The notes under the pieces are model-generated. The model was given only the letters and a program-made list of their open reading frames with translations. It was not told where the DNA came from and made no database searches. 64,000 bases of DNA, taken from NCBI RefSeq assembly GCF_003046475.1, contig NZ_PZZZ01000002.1, positions 496,001 to 560,000 of the forward strand. Reading direction: 5' to 3'. This DNA comes from Mycoplana dimorpha. GTDB lineage: Bacteria > Pseudomonadota > Alphaproteobacteria > Rhizobiales > Rhizobiaceae. Position numbers and translations under genes: made by a program. Position 1 is the stretch's first letter. Every line of letters starts with the position of its first letter. Positions 52,097 to 60,959 of the stretch are shown in pieces.

Positions 52097-53089
52097 ATGG
52101 CGGTACTGGTAACGGGCGGAGCGGGCTATATCGGCTCGCACATGGTGTGGGCGCTCTGCGACGCGGGCGAGGAGGTGGTGGTCATCGACCGGCTCTCCAC
52201 CGGCTTCCGCTGGGCGGTCGCGCCCGAGGCCCGCTTCTATGAAGGCGACATCGCCGACCGCGACCTGCTGACGCGGATATTCACCGAGAACGCCATCGAC
52301 GCGATCATCCACTTTGCCGGCTCGATCATCGTGCCGGAATCGGTTGCCGATCCGCTCGCCTATTACGAGAACAACACCGTAAAATCGCGGGCGCTGATCG
52401 CAGCTGCCGTCGAGGCGAAGGTGCCGCACTTCGTGTTCTCGTCGACCGCCGCCGTCTACGGCACGCCGGAGACTGCCGATCCGGTGGAGGAGACCGCGGC
52501 GCTGCGGCCGGAATCGCCCTATGGCTCCTCGAAGCTGATGACCGAGATCATGCTGCGCGACACGGCGCTGGCGCACGATTTCACCTACACCGCACTTCGC
52601 TACTTCAACGTCGCCGGCGCCGATCCGCGCGGGCGCACGGGGCAATCGACCAAGGGGGCGACGCATCTGATCAAGGTCGCCGCGGAGGCCGCGCTCGGCA
52701 AGCGCCAGGGCATGGATGTATTCGGCACCGACTACCCCACCCCGGATGGCACCTGCGTACGCGACTACATCCATGTCAGCGATCTCGCCAACGCCCATCT
52801 GAAGGCGCTGGAGCGCATGCGGGCTGGCGGCGGCTCGATCGTCGCCAACTGCGGTTACGGGCGGGGCTTCTCGGTTTTCGAGGTGCTGAACCGGGTCAAG
52901 GAGGTCTCCGGGGTTGATTTTCCGGTTCGGATCGCCGGGCGGCGGCCGGGTGATGCGGTCTCGATCGTCGCCAACCCGTCAATCGCGATGAAGGAACTCA
53001 ATTGGCGCCCCCAGCACGACGATCTGGCCTTCATCGTGCGCACCGCGCTCGACTGGGAAGAGCATCTGCGTCGCCGCAACCAGGTCTGA
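52097..53089 (+). CDS. galE: UDP-glucose 4-epimerase
   Basis: A 330-residue extended SDR with the NAD motif VTGGAGYIGSHMVW, catalytic Ser (FSSTAAVYG) and YGSSK (Tyr-x3-Lys), and the GalE-specific ATHLIKVAAEAALGKR and TPDGTCVRDYIHVSDLA. It interconverts UDP-glucose and UDP-galactose for polysaccharide synthesis (called exoB in Sinorhizobium; whether this is the exoB orthologue is undecided). GGAGAG precedes the ATG. Confidence 0.95.
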   Translation: MAVLVTGGAGYIGSHMVWALCDAGEEVVVIDRLSTGFRWAVAPEARFYEGDIADRDLLTRIFTENAIDAIIHFAGSIIVPESVADPLAYYENNTVKSRALIAAAVEAKVPHFVFSSTAAVYGTPETADPVEETAALRPESPYGSSKLMTEIMLRDTALAHDFTYTALRYFNVAGADPRGRTGQSTKGATHLIKVAAEAALGKRQGMDVFGTDYPTPDGTCVRDYIHVSDLANAHLKALERMRAGGGSIVANCGYGRGFSVFEVLNRVKEVSGVDFPVRIAGRRPGDAVSIVANPSIAMKELNWRPQHDDLAFIVRTALDWEEHLRRRNQV

Positions 53090-53156
53090 CCCGCGATTGC
53101 CGGTATCGACCTGTTGCGCCGCGGCCGTTTCGCTCCTGGCGCGGCGCAGGTTGGCT

Positions 53157-53477
53157 TTACTCGGTCGGCTCGTGGGTGTTCCCTTCGCCGAGCAATTCGG
53201 CCTCGTAGGCGATGGAGTGGCGGATCAGGCGCGTCCAGACTTCGTCGTAAAACGTCGGATCGAGGCCGTGCTTCTCAGCGTTGGCGCGCGCATTGGCCCG
53301 AACCTCGTCTACCCGCGTGGGGATGTCCGCCTTGAGCCCGAGGCCGGCCTTGATCTCGGCAGCCCGGCCGATGAAGCTCCAGCGTTCGGCGAACAGCGCC
53401 ATCAGCGCCTCATCGATCCGATCGATGTTGGCGCGGATCTCCGCCATGGTCCGGCATTCGGCTGCAGTGTCTGGCAT
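53157..53477 (-). CDS. Chorismate mutase (AroQ class)
   Basis: A 106-residue all-helical chorismate mutase (MAEIRANIDRIDEALMALFAERWSFIGRAAEIK; RVDEVRANARANAEKHGLDPTFYDEVWTRLIRHSIAYE). It converts chorismate to prephenate. The start at 53477 has GGAG; the longer frame would add an unrelated Ser/Arg-rich sequence. It converges with galE. Confidence 0.93.
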   Translation of the reverse strand: MPDTAAECRTMAEIRANIDRIDEALMALFAERWSFIGRAAEIKAGLGLKADIPTRVDEVRANARANAEKHGLDPTFYDEVWTRLIRHSIAYEAELLGEGNTHEPTE

Positions 53478-53777
53478 TCCCGTCTCCGCATGTCTGCTGC
53501 GTTCGCCCGTGCTGACGGGCGCTGCGGATGCCTCTAACAAAGTGGATGGGGTGGGGAAAGACCAAAGCGCCTTCGGGCGGCGCTGTGCCACATAGGGGCC
53601 GCTCGGAAGAAGGGAGGGTGCGGTCCTGTTCCTTCTTCCGGCGGCCCCATATGCTGGCCAAGGACAAGCTAGACCGCCAAACTTGAGCGAGCCTTAATTT
53701 ATCCGGCACTAAATAGTTGCGGTGCGGCGCCGCCTTACGTAGCGTTAGTTGCGCGATGCCTTGCCAGGACGAAATCC

Positions 53778-54020
53778 TCAGGACCGCGGTGTTCGCTTGA
53801 CGACTGCCGTGCCGCGGGGCTCATGGCACGCCCGATCTGCTTTCGGGGCAATGGCGCAACCGCAGCGCCGGAGCGAACCTATCGGGGGCCGGGCGAAAAC
53901 GCTGGCATCGGGCCAATTGTCGAGCTGGACGAAACGGGGAAGGCCGAAGTCTTCGGGAAAGGCATGCGCTGAGGATGCGGCCAGCACCAACATTAAAGCG
54001 GAAAAGGCCAGGTGCTTCAT
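53778..54020 (-). CDS. Small secreted hypothetical protein
   Basis: An 80-residue frame with a clear signal peptide (MKHLAFSALMLVLAASSAHA) and a 60-residue mature part with three Cys (RRCGCAIAPKADRACH). The ribosome site AGAGGG lies upstream of 54020. No family recognised. Codon use is plausible, but the tail is Arg/Thr-rich, so the 3' part could be non-coding. Confidence 0.55.
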   Translation of the reverse strand: MKHLAFSALMLVLAASSAHAFPEDFGLPRFVQLDNWPDASVFARPPIGSLRRCGCAIAPKADRACHEPRGTAVVKRTPRS

Positions 54021-54291
54021 ATCGCGACCCTCTAAAAGATCGGCCAAGTGCGCATCCCCTCCTGCCGATCCGTCAGGCTGCGCCGCGATTACGGTATTTT
54101 AATAAATGCTGAAATACACTGCTGGGCATTGCGGTACGGCACGCAAACGATCGCCGGAAAGGGCGAGCACCAAATGCCGGAGCGCCAAAAGTCCCTCATG
54201 CCGGGACCAACTGTATATTGGGATTGAGCGGTGGCCACCCGACCGTCCGCCGCGACGGTGCTATGGGGGCGCACATGCTGATTGAGCCGGA

Positions 54292-54531
54292 CTAGTCCTT
54301 GCGGGCGCCCTGGCTTGCGGGTTTCATCGAAGGATCGACGCAACGACGGACCGTCTTCACGCCGAACTTGCAGGTTGGTTCGACGGAGCCGGTGAGGGTT
54401 CGGTCGATCATGCTTTCATTGGAGGCTACGATCGGGTCACCGAACCGTGCACGGTCGAAGTTTGCGGCAGCAGCAAATGCACCAGTGGCGTAAACCGCCA
54501 GGACAGCAATCGATACAACGAATGTCTTCAT
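54292..54531 (-). CDS. Small secreted hypothetical protein
   Basis: A 79-residue protein with signal peptide MKTFVVSIAVLAVYATGAFA and a short mature chain with Cys (EPTCKFGVKTVRRCVDPSMKP). GAAGGA precedes the start. It resembles other short periplasmic proteins of rhizobia with unknown function. The 271 bp between this and the next small gene show nothing else. Confidence 0.65.
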   Translation of the reverse strand: MKTFVVSIAVLAVYATGAFAAAANFDRARFGDPIVASNESMIDRTLTGSVEPTCKFGVKTVRRCVDPSMKPASQGARKD

Positions 54532-54822
54532 GGTGGGGTCCTTCAGTTGCGGGAAGCATCGGACATCCTCGTGCATGCAGACGAATCATATGCGGCGCGA
54601 ATAGTTCCTGTTAAGTAGGTGTCAAACGGTAAATCATCACGAATTGTTGATTGCCGACAAAATGCGCGCCATGCGTCTCAGATCCGGCCGGACTGCGCTG
54701 CAATCTACTCCGAAAGTAGGTGGCGAGCGCCGCGGCGGGTAGCGAAAAGGAGTAGGGCACTTGGCCGGAGAACTGGGGTCGATGTGGTGCCGCCCCAGAA
54801 GGAATAGTGCGCCTGGGTCGGC

Positions 54823-55992
54823 TCAGGCCGGTCTGAGGTAGCTTTCCGCCAGTTCCGTCCAGAAGGCCGCGCCGACCGGCAGCAGGTCGTCGTTGAAGTT
54901 GTAGCCGGGATGGTGCAGCGGACGGTCTTTCTCGGAGGCCTTGGCGCCGAGGAAGAAATAGCTGCCCGGCCGTTCCTTCAGCATATAGGCGAAGTCCTCG
55001 CTGCCCATGAAGGGCCGGGGCAGGTCGAGCACCTTGTCGGCGCCGGCGAAACGGATCGCGAGGTCGCGCAGCAGGTCGGTCTCGGCCTTGTGGTTGATGG
55101 TGGCATCGTAGCTGCGCTGGTAGTCGACCGTTGCCGTCATCGCGTAGCTTTCCGCCTGTCGCTCGGCGATCAACCGGATGCGGCGCTCCAGTTCGTCGCG
55201 GACCGCCGGGTCGAATGAGCGGATGCCGACGACGATTTCCGCCCGCTCCGGGATGATGTTGCTCGCCGAGCCGCCGTGGAAGGAGCCGACCGTGACGACG
55301 GTCGGGTCGAGCGGATGGATGTTGCGGGCGACGATCGTCTGCAGCGCCATGATGATGGAGGCGCCGGCAACGATCGGGTCGGCGGTCTCCTGCGGCTCGG
55401 CGCCATGCCCGCCAAGACCGTTGACGGTGATGCGCGCCTCGTCGACGGCCGCCATGATCGGCCCCTCGCGGAAGGCGAACTGGCCGAAGGGAAGCTCCGG
55501 AGCGTTGTGAAGCGCGAACACCGCGTCACACGGGAAGCGGTCGAACAGCCCTTCCTCGACCATGATCTTCGCGCCGCCAAAATTCTCCTCCGCCGGCTGG
55601 AAGATCAGGTGCACGGTGCCGTCGAAATTCTTTCGTTCGGCGATCGCGCGTGCGGCACCCAGCAGCATCGCGGTGTGGCCGTCGTGGCCGCAGGCATGCA
55701 TCAGGCCCGGGGTCTTGCTGGAATAGGGCAGGCCGGTCTCCTCGTGGATCGGAAGCGCGTCGATGTCGGCGCGGATGCCGATCGACTTGCGGCTCGTGCC
55801 GTTGGAGAGCGTCGCAACGAGCCCGGTCTTCGCGAGCCCGCGCGTCACCTTGTAGCCGTAGCTCTCCAGGTGACCGGCGATCACCTCGGAGGTGCGCACC
55901 TCTTCCAGCCCCAGTTCCGGGTGGGCATGCAGGTCATGGCGGATGGCGACGAGTTCCGGCATGGCATTGGTCAGGGAAGCGCGAAGGGTCAT
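54823..55992 (-). CDS. M20-family amidohydrolase (hippurate hydrolase-like)
   Basis: A 389-residue M20D peptidase. Metal ligands and signature are present: RADIDALPIHEETG; MHACGHDGHTAMLLGAA; FQPAEENFGGAKIMVEEGL; HNAPELPFG; MGSEDFAYML. The family removes acyl groups from N-acyl amino acids. It is the last gene of an ABC-importer operon, starting 1 bp after the permease stop, so it probably deacylates the imported compound, perhaps an N-acyl-arginine. A GTG at 56004 is possible but lies inside the permease gene. Confidence 0.93.
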   Translation of the reverse strand: MTLRASLTNAMPELVAIRHDLHAHPELGLEEVRTSEVIAGHLESYGYKVTRGLAKTGLVATLSNGTSRKSIGIRADIDALPIHEETGLPYSSKTPGLMHACGHDGHTAMLLGAARAIAERKNFDGTVHLIFQPAEENFGGAKIMVEEGLFDRFPCDAVFALHNAPELPFGQFAFREGPIMAAVDEARITVNGLGGHGAEPQETADPIVAGASIIMALQTIVARNIHPLDPTVVTVGSFHGGSASNIIPERAEIVVGIRSFDPAVRDELERRIRLIAERQAESYAMTATVDYQRSYDATINHKAETDLLRDLAIRFAGADKVLDLPRPFMGSEDFAYMLKERPGSYFFLGAKASEKDRPLHHPGYNFNDDLLPVGAAFWTELAESYLRPA

Positions 55993-55993
55993 G

Positions 55994-56818
55994 TCAGGCA
56001 CCACGGGTCGGGATCTTGTTTTCGAGATAGCGGAACGCCACGACCAGGATGGCGGTGAGGCAGAGATAGATCAGCGCCAGGAGCAGCAGCGGCTCGTAGG
56101 TCAGGAAGGTCATCTGCCGGACCTTGGAGATGACGGCATAGACGTCGATCACGGTGATCGTGGCGACGAGCGGCGTCGACTTCAGCTGCAGCACCGTCTC
56201 GCCGTTGAGCGTCGGCAGTGCCCGGTGGACGGCGCGCGGCAGCCAGATGCGGCGGAACACCTTCCACCGGCTCATCCCGTAGGCGCGCGCAGCCTCCAGC
56301 TCGCCCCGCGGCACGCCGGCAAACGCGCCGCGCATCACCTCGCCCTCATAGGCGGCAAACGAGATGGTCAGCGCGGCGACGCCGTAGGGCCAGGCCTCAC
56401 GCAGATAGGGCCAGAGGAAGGACTGCCGTATCGCCGGGAACTGCGGAAACAGCGAGCCGATACCGTAATAGAGAAGCCACAGCTGCAAGAGCAGCGGCGT
56501 GCCTCGGATCACGGTGCAGAAGCCCTTGGCGAGCATCTTCAGCGGCCAGGGGCCGGTCACCTGCACCAGCCCGATCGGCAGGGCGAACAGGAAGCCGAGG
56601 ATGCAGGTGCCGAACAGCATCAGCAGCGTGACGCCGACGCCATGGGCGAGCCGCCCGCCATATTCCGGGATCCAGTCCCAGCGCATGAACCAGACGACGC
56701 AGAACACCAGCGCCGCCGCGACAGCCATCAATGCGATGCGATGCGGCTTGAAGAAGCCCTGCCGGTCCGGCAGGTCGGTAAGCGCCATGGCGCCGATCGT
56801 GCTCTCCTCGCTGATCAT
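55994..56818 (-). CDS. Polar amino-acid ABC transporter permease
   Basis: A 274-residue permease of the HisM/ArtM type with five or so helices and the EAA motif (YEGEVMRGAFAGVPRGELEAARAYGMSRWKVFRRIWLPRAV). It overlaps the other permease by ATGA. An N-terminal 30-residue cytoplasmic stretch precedes the first helix. Works with the binding protein and ATPase of the same operon. Confidence 0.94.
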   Translation of the reverse strand: MISEESTIGAMALTDLPDRQGFFKPHRIALMAVAAALVFCVVWFMRWDWIPEYGGRLAHGVGVTLLMLFGTCILGFLFALPIGLVQVTGPWPLKMLAKGFCTVIRGTPLLLQLWLLYYGIGSLFPQFPAIRQSFLWPYLREAWPYGVAALTISFAAYEGEVMRGAFAGVPRGELEAARAYGMSRWKVFRRIWLPRAVHRALPTLNGETVLQLKSTPLVATITVIDVYAVISKVRQMTFLTYEPLLLLALIYLCLTAILVVAFRYLENKIPTRGA

Positions 56819-57543
56819 GCCGGCGCCGCCATGCCGCGCCGTGCGCGGCTTTCGACGATGCGGATGACGAGGTTCGAGATCAGCGTGATGCCGAGATAGA
56901 GCGCGCCCGCGGCGCAGAAGAACAACAGGTATGCCTTGGTGGTGCCGGCCGCCTGCCGGGTCACCAGCGTCAGCTCGCTGAAGCCGACGACGGCGAGCAG
57001 CGCGGTGTCCTTCGTGGCGATCAGCCAGAGGTTAGACAGGCCGGGAATGGCATGCGGGAGCATCGCCGGAAGCGTCACGCGCCGCATGATCTGGGTGGGC
57101 GACATGCCGAAGGCACGGGCAGCCTCGATCTGCCCGGCCGGCACGGCCTTGATCGCGCCGCGCAGCACCTCGGTCGAATAGGCGCCCTGCACGACGCCAA
57201 TGACGAAGATGCCCGCCGCCAACCCGCTGATGTCGACAGGGCCGTGGCCCAGCGCCGTCATCAGCTGGTTGAGGAGATCCGTTCCCGCATAATAGAGCAG
57301 CAGGATCAGGACCAGTTCCGGAATAGCGCGCACGAGCGTCGTATAGACCTCGAGCAGATCCTTCAGCACGGGTCCGCCATAGAGCTTGCCGAAGGCGCCG
57401 CCGGTTCCGAGCGCGAGCCCGAGCGCATAGCCGCCGACCGCGATCTTGATCGAGTTGACGAGGCCTGCCAGCAGCACGCCGCCCCAGCCGGGCGGGTCGA
57501 GTGCCAGAAGGCTCCAGTTGATCAGTGTCGGGTCTGCTGCCAT
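56815..57543 (-). CDS. Polar amino-acid ABC transporter permease
   Basis: A 242-residue HisQ/ArtQ-type permease (GGVLLAGLVNSIKIAVGGYALGLALG; YSTEVLRGAIKAVPAGQIEAARAFGMSPTQIMRRVTLPAML). Its stop overlaps the second permease start (ATGA). Located 62 bp after the binding-protein gene. Confidence 0.94.
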   Translation of the reverse strand: MAADPTLINWSLLALDPPGWGGVLLAGLVNSIKIAVGGYALGLALGTGGAFGKLYGGPVLKDLLEVYTTLVRAIPELVLILLLYYAGTDLLNQLMTALGHGPVDISGLAAGIFVIGVVQGAYSTEVLRGAIKAVPAGQIEAARAFGMSPTQIMRRVTLPAMLPHAIPGLSNLWLIATKDTALLAVVGFSELTLVTRQAAGTTKAYLLFFCAAGALYLGITLISNLVIRIVESRARRGMAAPA

Positions 57544-57605
57544 GAGATGCTCGGTTCCGTGAAGGAGATGAGCCGGCGGGTGCCGCCGGCTCCGTTCACA
57601 GGCGG

Positions 57606-58385
57606 TCAGCCGCCGTAGACGTCGAAGTCGAAGTACTTCTTGGTGATGGCCTCATAGGTGCCGTTGGCGCGGATCGCCTTGATGGCGGCGTTGAGCTTGT
57701 CCTTCAGCTCGGTCTCGCCCTTGCGCAGGCCGACGCCGACGCCGGCGCCGAGGATGTCCGGATCGTCCTTGACGATGCCCTTCAGCTCGCAGCATTCCTT
57801 GCCCTGTTCGGTCTTCAGGAAGTCGCCGAGCGCGATCGAGTCGGCCTGCACGGCATCCAGGCGCCCGGCGGCCAGGTCGTTGTTGGCCTCGTCCTGGGTC
57901 TGATATTCCTTGATCGTCGACGCCGGGCCGAAATACTTGTTGGCGTAGGCCTGGTGGATGGTGGCCACCTGCACGCCCAGCGTCTTGCCGGCGAGGCTTT
58001 CGGGGGTGGCGTCGAACGCGACGCCCTTCGGCCCGATCACGCCGGTCGGGGTGTTGTAGTACTTGTCCGAGAAGTCGATCGTCTTCTGGCGTTCGGCGGT
58101 GATCGACATGGAGCTCATGATCATGTCGATCTTGCCGGTGGTCAGCGCCGGGATGATGCCATCCCAGGCGACCGGGGTGAGCACGCATTCGAGCTTGGCC
58201 TCGGCGCAGACGGCATTCATGAAGTCCACTTCCCAGCCTTCCCACTTGCCCGAGGCGTCCGGCGCGGTGAACGGCGGGTAGGGTTCGGCGGCAACGCCCA
58301 CCTTGAGCGGGTCCGCCATCGCGCCGGTGATGCCGGCAAGGCCGATGGCGGCAGCGAGAGCAATCGTCTTCAGTGCAGTCTTCAT
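57606..58385 (-). CDS. Amino-acid ABC transporter substrate-binding protein
   Basis: A 259-residue family-3 binding protein with signal peptide (LAAAIGLAGITGAMA) and typical features (VGVAAEPYPPFTAPDASGKWEGWEVDFMNAVCAE; IIPALTTGKIDMIMSSMSITAERQKTIDFSDKYY). The lysine/arginine/ornithine-type subgroup is likely, given the neighbouring arginine-catabolic genes. It follows the ATPase gene by 29 bp. Confidence 0.93.
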   Translation of the reverse strand: MKTALKTIALAAAIGLAGITGAMADPLKVGVAAEPYPPFTAPDASGKWEGWEVDFMNAVCAEAKLECVLTPVAWDGIIPALTTGKIDMIMSSMSITAERQKTIDFSDKYYNTPTGVIGPKGVAFDATPESLAGKTLGVQVATIHQAYANKYFGPASTIKEYQTQDEANNDLAAGRLDAVQADSIALGDFLKTEQGKECCELKGIVKDDPDILGAGVGVGLRKGETELKDKLNAAIKAIRANGTYEAITKKYFDFDVYGG

Positions 58386-58414
58386 GATTTTCCCTCTGTT
58401 GGTTATTTTTGATT

Positions 58415-59188
58415 TCAGTGGATGGAGCTGATGAATTTCTTCAGCCGCTCCGATTTCGGAGCGCCGAAGATCTCCTCGGGCGGGCCCTGCTCCTCGATGA
58501 CCCCGTTGGCGAGGAAGACGATGTGGTTGGCGACGTTGCGGGCGAACTTCATCTCGTGGGTGACGAGGATCATCGTCCGCCGCTCCTTCGCCAGGTCGCC
58601 GATCACCGAAAGCACCTCGCCGACCAGTTCGGGATCGAGTGCCGAGGTCGGCTCGTCGAAGAGCATGACGTGCGGCTGGATGGCGAGCGCCCGGGCGATC
58701 GCCGCACGCTGCTGCTGGCCGCCGGAGAGGAAGGCGGGATAGGCATCGCGCTTGTCGTGGAGGCCAACGCGGCGAAGGATCGCTTCGGCGCGTTCGACCG
58801 CCTCGGCCTTTGGAACGCCGAGCACCTGAACCGGCGCCTCGATGACATTTTCCAGGATCGTCATGTGCTGCCAGAGATTGAAGCTCTGGAACACCATCCC
58901 CAGTCGGGAGCGCAGGCGCTGCACCTGCTTGCGGTCGGCCGGCAGCAGGCCGCCGTGGCCATCCTTCTTCATGGCGATCGTCTCGCCATGGATCGTCACT
59001 GACCCGGCGCTGGGCAGTTCCAGCATGTTGATGCAGCGAAGGAACGTTGACTTGCCCGAGCCGGAACCGCCGATGATGGCGATGACGTCGCCCTCATGGG
59101 CGGTGAGGGATACTCCCTTTAGGACCTCCAGCGGCCCGAAGCGCTTGTGCAGGTTTTCTACTGCGATTGCCTCGGCGCGCTCCGTCAT
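58415..59188 (-). CDS. Amino-acid ABC transporter ATP-binding protein
   Basis: A 257-residue ATPase with Walker A GGSGSGKSTFLRC, LSGGQQQRAAIARAL signature, Walker B VMLFDEPTSALDPE and H-loop LVTHEM, highly like HisP/GlnQ. It leads the operon ATPase-binding protein-permease-permease-M20. It is divergent from the amidinohydrolase gene across 251 bp. Confidence 0.96.
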   Translation of the reverse strand: MTERAEAIAVENLHKRFGPLEVLKGVSLTAHEGDVIAIIGGSGSGKSTFLRCINMLELPSAGSVTIHGETIAMKKDGHGGLLPADRKQVQRLRSRLGMVFQSFNLWQHMTILENVIEAPVQVLGVPKAEAVERAEAILRRVGLHDKRDAYPAFLSGGQQQRAAIARALAIQPHVMLFDEPTSALDPELVGEVLSVIGDLAKERRTMILVTHEMKFARNVANHIVFLANGVIEEQGPPEEIFGAPKSERLKKFISSIH

Positions 59189-59347
59189 CGGACAGAATTC
59201 TCCGACGCACGGCAGAATACAGCATCAGTCATGCCCAATTTCGTTCCCCAATTGGCTTTGGCGACCATGCCGTTGCAGCCGGTCGCTTCTTTATTCGTGC
59301 AGGCCTCTTCGTGCCCGTCACGTCCTTCCATTGACACCATCGTGGCA

Positions 59348-59376
59348 CTTGTGGCGTAATTGTTCAAGCGTATAAT
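59348..59376 (+). promoter_or_regulatory. Sigma-70 promoter candidate of the amidinohydrolase operon
   Basis: CTTGTG (59348-59353), 17 bp, then a perfect TATAAT (59371-59376). The start codon is 64 bp downstream of the -10. Confidence 0.5.
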
Positions 59377-59439
59377 AACCGCGCTGAAGACTTTTCGCCC
59401 GCCCCCGTCCAAACCCGTCTTCCATCAAAGGAATAGCTG

Positions 59440-60318
59440 ATGCCCGCATTCGGTTCGCAGGAAATGTCCGCCCCGCTGCTCCGCGTGATGATGCGCCGGC
59501 CGGGGCCGAGCCTTGTGGCGGCCGATCCGGCGAAATGGCATTATGGCCCGACCTTCGACGGGCAGAAGGCGGTCCGGCAATATGCGGATTTCACCCGCCT
59601 GGTGGAAAAGTCGGGGACGGAGATCATTTGGCTGGAGGATGGCGGCGACGGGCTTGCAGACGCCATGTTCACCCATGATCCGTCTCTGATGACCGACCAC
59701 GGTGCGATCATCCTGCGGATGGGCAAGCCGCTGCGCGCCAACGAGACCGAACTGCACGAGAAGGCCTATGCCGAGCGCCAGATTCCCATTCTCGGCCGCA
59801 TCGAGGCACCTGGCACCGTCGAGGGCGGCGATTGCATCTGGCTGGACGCCAGGACTCTCGTGGTCGGCCGCGGGGTGCGCACCAACCAGCAGGGCATCGA
59901 CCAGCTGGACCGCATGCTTGCGCCGCACGGAATCTCGGTGCTCGCCTATGATCTGCCGCTCTGGCAGGGCGAGGCGGCCTGCCTGCACCTGATGAGCGTG
60001 ATGAGCCCGCTTGCCGGCGATCTGGCGCTCGTCTTCGCGCCGCTGCTGCCGGCCGCGTTCTACCAGCTTCTGAAGCAGCGCGGCATCCGCCTGATCGAGG
60101 CGCCGGCCGACGAGTTCCACGCCAGCAACGGCCTGTCGCTCAACGTCCTGCCGACGCGGCCGAACGAGGTGATCATGGTAGCCGGCTTCCCGAAGACGAA
60201 GGCGGCAATGGAGGCAGCCGGCTGCGCCGTCGAGACCTTCGAGGCGGACGCCCTCTGCATCGCCTGCGAGGGCGGGCCGACCTGCCTGACCCGGCCGGTC
60301 CTCAGGCGCGCGGCATGA
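59440..60318 (+). CDS. Amidinohydrolase/dimethylarginine dimethylaminohydrolase-like enzyme
   Basis: A 292-residue pentein-fold enzyme. The catalytic triad candidates are visible: EGGD (128-131), His183 (ACLHLM) and Cys282 (GPTCLTRPV) near the end. The family splits guanidino groups: DDAH makes citrulline and methylamines from methylated arginines, and amidinotransferases and arginine deiminases are related. It is first in a four-gene plus-strand operon and overlaps the TetR gene by ATGA. With arginine-type transaminase and decarboxylase downstream, a guanidino substrate is very likely. Confidence 0.88.
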   Translation: MPAFGSQEMSAPLLRVMMRRPGPSLVAADPAKWHYGPTFDGQKAVRQYADFTRLVEKSGTEIIWLEDGGDGLADAMFTHDPSLMTDHGAIILRMGKPLRANETELHEKAYAERQIPILGRIEAPGTVEGGDCIWLDARTLVVGRGVRTNQQGIDQLDRMLAPHGISVLAYDLPLWQGEAACLHLMSVMSPLAGDLALVFAPLLPAAFYQLLKQRGIRLIEAPADEFHASNGLSLNVLPTRPNEVIMVAGFPKTKAAMEAAGCAVETFEADALCIACEGGPTCLTRPVLRRAA

Positions 60319-60944
60319 GCAGGCGAAGCTTCCACCGGGCGCCCGAAAGCGAGCGCCGCCACGACCTGATCGAGGCGACGCTGGACTGCATCGCCGAGGG
60401 CGGGCTGGAGGGAGCGACGGTGCGACAGATCGCAATCAAGGCCGGGGTCACCGCGGGGCTGATCCGGCACTATTTCACCTCCAAGGAGCACATCCTGCAG
60501 GAGGCCTACCGGGTCGTGATCGCGCGACTGACGGAGAAGGCCGGGCGCGTGACCGGCGACCCGCAGGAGCGGCTGCGCGCCTTCATCATCATCAACCTGA
60601 CAGAGCCGGTCGCCAACAGCCGCAGCCTGTCGCTGTGGGCCTCGTTCATCAGCCGCGTCAGCGTCGATGCGGAACTGGCGGCCATCCACCGCGAGGGATA
60701 CCTGAACTTCCGCGACGCTCTGGAGGAACTGCTTTCGGAGTTCCTTGCGGCGAAGGGCCAGGACGCCAGTCCTGGCCGCTGCCGGGCCCTTGCCATCGCG
60801 ATCAACGGGCTGCTCGACGGCCTGTGGCTCGAAGGCTGCCTGGCGGGAGAACTTTTCGAGGAGAGCGAGCTCGTCTCGATCGCGCTTGCCTCGATCGAGG
60901 CGCTGATCGGCGTGCCGATCGGATCGCCGGATACAGATCAATAG
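60315..60944 (+). CDS. TetR-family regulator (BetI-like)
   Basis: A 209-residue TetR regulator: helix-turn-helix at residues about 16-60 (LIEATLDCIAEGGLEGATVRQIAIKAGVTAGLIRHYFTSKEHIL) and a helical ligand domain of the BetI type (AIAINGLLDGLWLEG). It is coupled by ATGA to the amidinohydrolase and lies 15 bp before the transaminase gene, so it is the probable local repressor of this catabolic operon. Confidence 0.94.
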   Translation: MSRRSFHRAPESERRHDLIEATLDCIAEGGLEGATVRQIAIKAGVTAGLIRHYFTSKEHILQEAYRVVIARLTEKAGRVTGDPQERLRAFIIINLTEPVANSRSLSLWASFISRVSVDAELAAIHREGYLNFRDALEELLSEFLAAKGQDASPGRCRALAIAINGLLDGLWLEGCLAGELFEESELVSIALASIEALIGVPIGSPDTDQ

Positions 60945-60959
60945 AACCGGAGGAATTCG

